Shown here: in pieces, positions 60,110 to 64,000 of the stretch | Position numbering within the stretch: the stretch's first letter is position 1 | Layout of the letters: each line of letters starts with the position of its first letter | Source of the DNA: JAVBKU01 sp031553875 | GTDB lineage: Bacteria; Bacteroidota; Bacteroidia; Bacteroidales; Rikenellaceae | Direction: 5' to 3' | DNA length: 64,000 nt | NCBI GenBank assembly: GCA_031553875.1 | Contig: JAVBKU010000004.1 | Span: 248,001 to 312,000 of the forward strand | Notes under the pieces: model-generated | The model's input: only the letters and a program-made list of their open reading frames with translations | The model's database searches: none | Told to the model about the DNA's origin: nothing | Program-made: the position numbers and the translations under genes

Positions 60110-61132
60110 ATGAAAAAAGCGATATATACGTTATTGCTCCTGCTTACTGCGACAACCGTGGCTGTGGGCGCTCCGAAGAAGAAACCGGCACCTAAGGAGG
60201 TGGTTCCTGTGGAGAAGTTCGACCAGAATATGGAACTGTTGCTCAACTCTGGGTTCGAGGACAGCGTACGCGTTAATGTGCGCTTTAAGGGCGATGAAAA
60301 AATATCGGGTATCGACTACTCTATGCCCTCTCCCAACGATTGGTCGTTCAAGGATGGAACTCGCATAAAGAGAATAGACATACAATACGAAGGCGGCGAC
60401 ACAACGATGCGCTATGCCCGCATAGTCCCCGACCCTACCAATCCGGCCAACAAGGTGATGGAATTCCGTATCTACGAACCCAACGTCGGCCCCGATCGCG
60501 GAGTGAAGAACAAATCTCGCATACAGACTACTGTAGTGAGTACTGACCTTCACGAGCTGCATCAGTCGGTGAGGGTCTATCTGCACCCCAATATGGCCGA
60601 GCTAAAGAATTTCAGTGGGGTATTCTCCTGGCTCACGCTTATGGAGTGGTGGAATAATATAGGCTGGAATGACACGGAATATCCTTTCAGGATCAGCTTC
60701 GGGATAGGTAAACCGTCTGATGGGCAGGGAGAGCTATATTTCCACGTGGACAGTGAGAATTTGGAATATTCCGCCCTTGCGGCCAACCAACGCGTTAATT
60801 TCATCCGAAAATGGGAGGAGATGAACACGGATATCGAGGTTCCCTTCGGCAAGTGGTTCACCTTAGAATACTATATCAAGGAGGGCGGCCCCTTTGGTGG
60901 ACGCTTTTATATGACCTATAAGCCCGACGGAGGAGAGGAAGTCGTACTGTTCGACATACACGGCGATACCCACGGAGAGGGTAATCCCGAGCCTAAAGGC
61001 TTCCGCACATGGCACCCCATAAAGCTTTATACCGACACAAAAACTGTAAATCACCTGCGCAGGTATAAAAAGTTTATGTCCGTCTACTGGGATGACCTCA
61101 AGATCTGGGGAGAGAAAAAAGCGACCGAGTAA
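60110..61132 (+). CDS. Array protein 9: secreted SGFE/EWWN family member
   Basis: 340 residues from ATG 60110 (a TTG two codons earlier is in frame). Signal peptide ends TVAVG before a Lys/Pro-rich APKKKPAPKEV spacer. LLLNSGFE, YEGGDTTMRYARI, HQSVRVYLHPNM, WLTLMEWWNN, FGKWFTLEYYIKEGG, GDTHGEGNP and YWDDLKIW make it the closest to the family consensus together with protein 2. First of a two-gene unit, 38 bp before gene 10. Confidence 0.83.
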   Translation: MKKAIYTLLLLLTATTVAVGAPKKKPAPKEVVPVEKFDQNMELLLNSGFEDSVRVNVRFKGDEKISGIDYSMPSPNDWSFKDGTRIKRIDIQYEGGDTTMRYARIVPDPTNPANKVMEFRIYEPNVGPDRGVKNKSRIQTTVVSTDLHELHQSVRVYLHPNMAELKNFSGVFSWLTLMEWWNNIGWNDTEYPFRISFGIGKPSDGQGELYFHVDSENLEYSALAANQRVNFIRKWEEMNTDIEVPFGKWFTLEYYIKEGGPFGGRFYMTYKPDGGEEVVLFDIHGDTHGEGNPEPKGFRTWHPIKLYTDTKTVNHLRRYKKFMSVYWDDLKIWGEKKATE

Positions 61133-61170
61133 ATTAATAATAACCTAAATCCAATAAGCCTATTTACCGT

Positions 61171-62187
61171 ATGAAAAGATTTTTTACTATCGCGGCCATA
61201 ATGTCGTTAGCTACCGCGTCTTCGCTTATGGGCAAGGAACCGTTCAGCACAAAAAACATGGAACTGTTCTTCCAGTCCGGATTCGAGAAGGATTGCAAGG
61301 TGGTGAAAGGCCCCGACAGCACAAGGCTCTATATGACCGGCATCGACCATTCCTTGCCCGACAATAACGACTGGAGCACTATAAGTAAGAGTTCGGGCCC
61401 CATCCAGAAATTCTCTTTCAACCTCGACAAAGGCGACAGCACTCAGCGATACGTCAGCATAGTCCCCGATCCTGAGAATCCAAAGAATAATGTATTGGCA
61501 TTCAATATATACGAGCCGCATATCAACGCCAAGGCAAAGGACGGAGTGGCCTATAAGGCGAGGGTACAGGCCGACGTCATCACCGACAAGACCAGCGAGG
61601 AGTTATATCATTCCGTGAGGATGCTTCTGGATGAGGAGATGAGCGCCCTGCGTTTTATGCCCGAAAAGATACATTGGTTTACCATCGCCGAGTGGTGGAA
61701 TAACCCGCCCCGCACCGACCGTGGGTATACCTTCCGCATCTCTGTGGACATAGTCAAGGAAGAGGGCGCCAATAATGACCTCTATTTCCAGGCAAAAGCG
61801 CAGAATTACGTACCGTTCGATCCTCCCCAGCCCCACAGGATAGCCACCGGGGATTTCACCAACAAATGGGTAGAGGTGGGCACGAAATTCAAAGTCCCGT
61901 TTGGCAAGTGGATGACCCTGGAGTACTATCTAAAGAAGGGTAACGCGGAAACAGGCCGTTTCTGCATGACCGTAACCCCCGACGGCGGCGAGAAGATCGT
62001 GCTGTTCGACATCACGGGCGACACCTACGGAACTGGCAATCCCAATCCGTCGGGTGTGGTACCCTATTTCAGTCCGATGAAGCTCTACACCTCGGCCAAG
62101 ATCGCCAACTTCATGAAGGATAACAGCTACTCCGTTTCTGTCTACTGGGACGACCTCAAAATATGGCGCACGCCGGTCGATAAATAA
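61171..62187 (+). CDS. Array protein 10: secreted SGFE/EWWN family member
   Basis: 338 residues. Signal peptide MKRFFTIAAIMSLATASSLMG before KEPFSTKN. FFQSGFE, a replaced central strand FNLDKGDSTQRYVSI, LYHSVRMLLDEEM (the HPD of the YLHPDM strand is lost), FTIAEWWNNPPRTD, GKWMTLEYYLKKGN, GDTYGTGNP and YWDDLKIW. Loss of the His-Pro-Asp cluster argues that this triplet is structural or not essential in all members. It ends the array ahead of a bidirectional terminator. Confidence 0.82.
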   Translation: MKRFFTIAAIMSLATASSLMGKEPFSTKNMELFFQSGFEKDCKVVKGPDSTRLYMTGIDHSLPDNNDWSTISKSSGPIQKFSFNLDKGDSTQRYVSIVPDPENPKNNVLAFNIYEPHINAKAKDGVAYKARVQADVITDKTSEELYHSVRMLLDEEMSALRFMPEKIHWFTIAEWWNNPPRTDRGYTFRISVDIVKEEGANNDLYFQAKAQNYVPFDPPQPHRIATGDFTNKWVEVGTKFKVPFGKWMTLEYYLKKGNAETGRFCMTVTPDGGEKIVLFDITGDTYGTGNPNPSGVVPYFSPMKLYTSAKIANFMKDNSYSVSVYWDDLKIWRTPVDK

Positions 62188-62231
62188 GATTGCCTATAGA
62201 CGGCCGTTTTCGTTTAATATGGCCGGAGGGA

Positions 62232-62272
62232 AATAATGCAGGCCCGTCCTTAGTGGACGGGCCTGTATTATT
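62232..62272. terminator. Bidirectional terminator between the array and ribD
   Basis: Perfect 18-base arms AATAATGCAGGCCCGTCC (62232-62249) / GGACGGGCCTGTATTATT (62255-62272; one mismatch) lie between convergent genes. Confidence 0.85.
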
Positions 62273-62296
62273 ATAACTAATTTATCCGGGTGTAAG

Positions 62297-63412
62297 TTAT
62301 TTACTGCCAATAATATGCTTATTCACTTTCAATGCCCCCGAGGCCAATTTGATCGCCTGGTCGACACGTATACCTGCCCGGGCCATCGTGGCGCACCCCT
62401 CGCAGGTTACGAAATGGTCAGGCTCTTTGGCTGCAAACACTACTCGCGCGAAACCCTTGTCTATTATAAGCCCGGAACATGATTTGGGCTTGGAACTGCG
62501 CACCGAGCAAGGCTCCATCGAGCTATACATGGTGGCTCCGATAAGATTCGCGCCTGCCGCCTCGGCCTTTATGATTGCCTCCTCCTCGGCGTGGTTGTGT
62601 GGCGAGGTCTCACGACTGTATCCGGTGAAATGTTCGCCAGTGGGGGTCACGATCACAGCACCAACTGAATAGGCTTTGTCCGAGCGAGGGCACAGGCCGG
62701 CAAGTTCTATGGTCTTACGAATGAAGCTGATATCGGTCGAAGTAATGTCTTCTTTGGAGTAATACATCACGGACATATCCCCTACCCTTCTGGATGTCAA
62801 TAATTTGAGACGGTTATCTTTACCGTTGATATAACTCTCCGCAGCTCCGATGCGCGGAGCGGAGCAGTCGCCCACAAAAAACGGAGCCACGGCCAATCTA
62901 AATTCATCGAACATTCCCTCCGAAAGAAATGCGTCCAACACCCGGCCGCCGCCTTCCACAATTATCGAGGATATTCCCTGGCCCTCAAGCATTCTCACTA
63001 TCTCCGAAGCGGTGAGGGTTTTCTGCTCCGACTTTATTATATGTGCCACTCCACCCAAAATATTACTTAGGTTCGATGGCGAAGAGGCGGGCAACAACAC
63101 GATCTTCTTTCCCACCCCTTCGGTGAAAAATCTCGCAGAAGGATCGAGTTCCCCCTTGGTGCTGACCACTACCTTTACAAGGTCGTCGTCGAGGCCCCGT
63201 TCCCTGCGGCGCAGGGCGAGAGCCGGATCCCTGGTCACAAGGGCGGGATTGTCGCGGCGCAGTGTCTCCGCGCCTATTAATATAGCATCGCATTCGGCGC
63301 GCAGGGCCCTGACCTCAGCCCAGTCCTGGTCATTGGAAAGGACGAGGCGTTCGGACGACAGGTCGTCGAGGCATCCGTCGAGAGATATGGCGGCTGAAAG
63401 GATTACTCGCAT
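62297..63412 (-). CDS. ribD: Riboflavin deaminase/reductase with reversed domain order
   Basis: 371 residues. The N-terminal ~215 residues are the reductase domain (MRVILSAAISLDGCLDD, IGAETLRRDNPAL, IIVEGGGRVLDAFL). The C-terminal ~145 are the zinc deaminase (GYSRETSPHNHAEEEAI with HAE, and SMEPCSVRSSKPKSC with the PC...C ligands). Standard RibD has the deaminase first, so this is a circularly swapped fusion or a paralog. It should carry out two steps from the GTP cyclohydrolase II product toward riboflavin. Alternatively it serves a related deaminase-reductase pathway. No other rib gene is adjacent. Confidence 0.82.
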   Translation of the reverse strand: MRVILSAAISLDGCLDDLSSERLVLSNDQDWAEVRALRAECDAILIGAETLRRDNPALVTRDPALALRRRERGLDDDLVKVVVSTKGELDPSARFFTEGVGKKIVLLPASSPSNLSNILGGVAHIIKSEQKTLTASEIVRMLEGQGISSIIVEGGGRVLDAFLSEGMFDEFRLAVAPFFVGDCSAPRIGAAESYINGKDNRLKLLTSRRVGDMSVMYYSKEDITSTDISFIRKTIELAGLCPRSDKAYSVGAVIVTPTGEHFTGYSRETSPHNHAEEEAIIKAEAAGANLIGATMYSSMEPCSVRSSKPKSCSGLIIDKGFARVVFAAKEPDHFVTCEGCATMARAGIRVDQAIKLASGALKVNKHIIGSK

Positions 63413-63545
63413 GATTTTTTATGGAAAATTATTGAAATATCTAATACTAAACCGGGGAAAGCCCCGTTATCGTCTTGCAAATATCCGCAAATTATCCCTA
63501 ACTACAAAAGCGGGACGGCGCACAAAAGACAGTCAGGGCCGTGAG

Positions 63546-63614
63546 ATGCGAAAAAAAATGCGAAACCATACAATAATGATGACCACGGATGCGTTTTTAA
63601 GTCGGTGGTTTTAG
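63546..63614 (+). CDS. Short ORF, possible leader peptide or small protein
   Basis: A 22-codon frame starting ATG CGA AAA, with a second ATG four codons in and two adjacent ATG codons later. The C-terminus is hydrophobic and aromatic (DAFLSRWF). A terminator hairpin ends about 95 bases downstream, ahead of the ugd promoter, so it could be a tiny independent gene. No good promoter is visible. Coding status uncertain. Confidence 0.3.
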   Translation: MRKKMRNHTIMMTTDAFLSRWF

Positions 63615-63674
63615 CAATAAAACTTTCATCATTCTGTTCAAAAGTTTAGGGGAAACGTAAGGAGAATGATGCCG

Positions 63675-63709
63675 GGGCGCGCCAGATTTCTGGTGCGTCC
63701 CTCTTTTTA
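63675..63709 (+). terminator. Terminator before ugd
   Basis: GGGCGCGCCAG (from 63675) pairs with CTGGTGCGTCCC (one bulged T) around ATTT, followed by TCTTTTT. It shows that something short is transcribed rightward between ribD and ugd. The rest of 63413-63767 holds no other gene I can support. Confidence 0.65.
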
Positions 63710-63734
63710 TCTTGCATTATCAATGTTTTATGTA

Positions 63735-63742
63735 TAATTTTG
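63735..63742 (+). promoter_or_regulatory. -7 element for ugd
   Basis: TAATTTTG, an exact match, with TTG 20 bp upstream (63712-63714) as a possible -33 box. It lies 25 bp before ATG 63768. Confidence 0.6.
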
Positions 63743-63767
63743 CGCTCATAAATCATAATCATTTCTT

Positions 63768-64000
63768 ATGAAGATAGCTATCGTCGGAACCGGATACGTC
63801 GGATTGGTTACAGGCACATGTATAGCGGAGATGGGCGTCAACGTAGTTTGTGTAGACGTCGACAAGAAAAAAATCGAGCAACTCAAGAACGGTATCTCCC
63901 CCATCTACGAGCCGGGACTCGATGAATTGATCGCCAAGAACGTGAAGGCCGGAAGGCTCGAATTCACCGACGACATTCTCACAGTGCTCGACGATGTGGA
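63768..64000 (+). CDS. ugd: UDP-glucose 6-dehydrogenase, N-terminal part (cut by window end)
   Basis: The first 77 codons are present and the frame is open to the window end. MKIAIVGTGYVGLVTGTCIAEMG is the NAD-binding GxGYVGL fold of UDP-glucose/GDP-mannose dehydrogenases, then VDVDKKKIEQLKNG and SPIYEPGLDELI, the signature for UDP-glucose dehydrogenase. It would make UDP-glucuronate for capsule or exopolysaccharide. It has its own promoter. Confidence 0.9.
   Translation, partial: MKIAIVGTGYVGLVTGTCIAEMGVNVVCVDVDKKKIEQLKNGISPIYEPGLDELIAKNVKAGRLEFTDDILTVLDDV

Larger units (their letters stand above)
51321..62187 (+). other. Tandem array of ten paralogous exported jelly-roll-like proteins
   Basis: Ten genes of 338-359 codons in one direction encode a single family. 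Shared landmarks in order: F(N/Q)SGFE near residue 40, YEGGD ~90, DPxNPxNKV ~105, a (K/S)xR(I/V)Q(A/L) strand ~140, SVRxYLHPDM ~160, WxTxxEWWN ~180, GKWxTxEYYxKxGD ~250, GRFxMTxxPDG ~265, (F/Y)D(I/V)xG (T)xGxGNP ~285, PMKxYTS ~300, YWDDxxIW ~330. Terminators after genes 1, 8 and 10 and a gap before gene 6 suggest units 1 / 2-5 / 6-8 / 9-10. No SusC/D, sensor or sigma gene is inside. Confidence 0.85.

Noticed and set aside
51321..62187. Reading the array as SusD-like or as a phage tail/receptor cluster
   Set aside because: No TPR-type SusD fold, no SusC neighbour, and no phage structural or lysis genes. The proteins are beta-rich with carbohydrate-fold style ends.
1..64000. CRISPR arrays, rRNA genes and replication origin
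   Set aside because: No regularly spaced short repeats, no rRNA sequence and no DnaA-box cluster or dnaA/dnaN neighbourhood were seen.

Overview
The window is a contiguous chromosomal stretch of a Bacteroidota bacterium, most likely Bacteroidales. The evidence is: many -7 elements matching TAnnTTTG and few strong Shine-Dalgarno sequences; an anaerobic 2-oxoacid:ferredoxin oxidoreductase operon; an MqnP-type prenyltransferase; a Rho with a long N-terminal insert; and secreted glycan-active enzymes and lipoproteins. A Rikenellaceae/Alistipes-like gut organism would fit, but I cannot fix the genus. GC is moderate to high except for a few AT-rich islands, notably the RelA/SpoT-like gene at 36859-37932.

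Layout. 1-4790: serine biosynthesis (end of serC, then serA with a MITE-like element between them), a GH105-like hydrolase and a DUF1015 protein. 4975-7668: kor/vor operon (ferredoxin, alpha, TPP, gamma). 7801-8361: AT-rich secreted orphan. 13839-8382 (minus): metal ABC permease, LptF/G, RibBA, Fmt and a secreted EEP-family protein. 13986-20734: MtaB, a 4HB/HAMP-like membrane protein with TrkH and a SPOR protein, then NfeD and FloA. 20815-22789 (minus): VTT-family protein, tRNA-Gly(CCC) with peculiar copies of its 3' end, and MqnP. 22871-26369: LepA, a small membrane protein and an aldo/keto reductase. 26766-34446: an ACT-like protein divergent from lysC-lysA, then pheT and guaA. 34588-38797: MATE, CDGSH protein, orphan (p)ppGpp-synthetase-like gene and a GT2. 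38989-42922: a four-gene electron-transfer cassette. 42945-49133: GH-A glycosidase, outer-membrane beta-barrel, tRNA-Leu(TAA), miaA, pRiA4b ORF-3-like protein, acyl-CoA reductase and kdsB. 49357-51177: rho. 51321-62187: ten tandem paralogous exported proteins. 62297-63412 (minus): ribD with reversed domain order. 63768-end: start of ugd.

The most striking feature is the array at 51321-62187. Ten consecutive genes of about 340 codons encode one divergent family of exported jelly-roll-like proteins, six with plain signal peptides and four with lipoprotein signals. Shared motifs are FNSGFE, YEGGD, SVRxYLHPDM, EWWN, GKWxTxEYY and a terminal YWDDxxIW. No SusC/SusD, regulator or recognised carbohydrate enzyme lies within the array. 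I propose a multi-protein glycan-interaction (binding or lyase-like) surface and periplasmic system of unknown ligand. Other leads are the Tat/NapH-like redox cassette, the AT-rich Rel-like gene that overlaps and appears to have altered the end of a glycosyltransferase gene, the tRNA-Gly-derived repeats, and the MITE.
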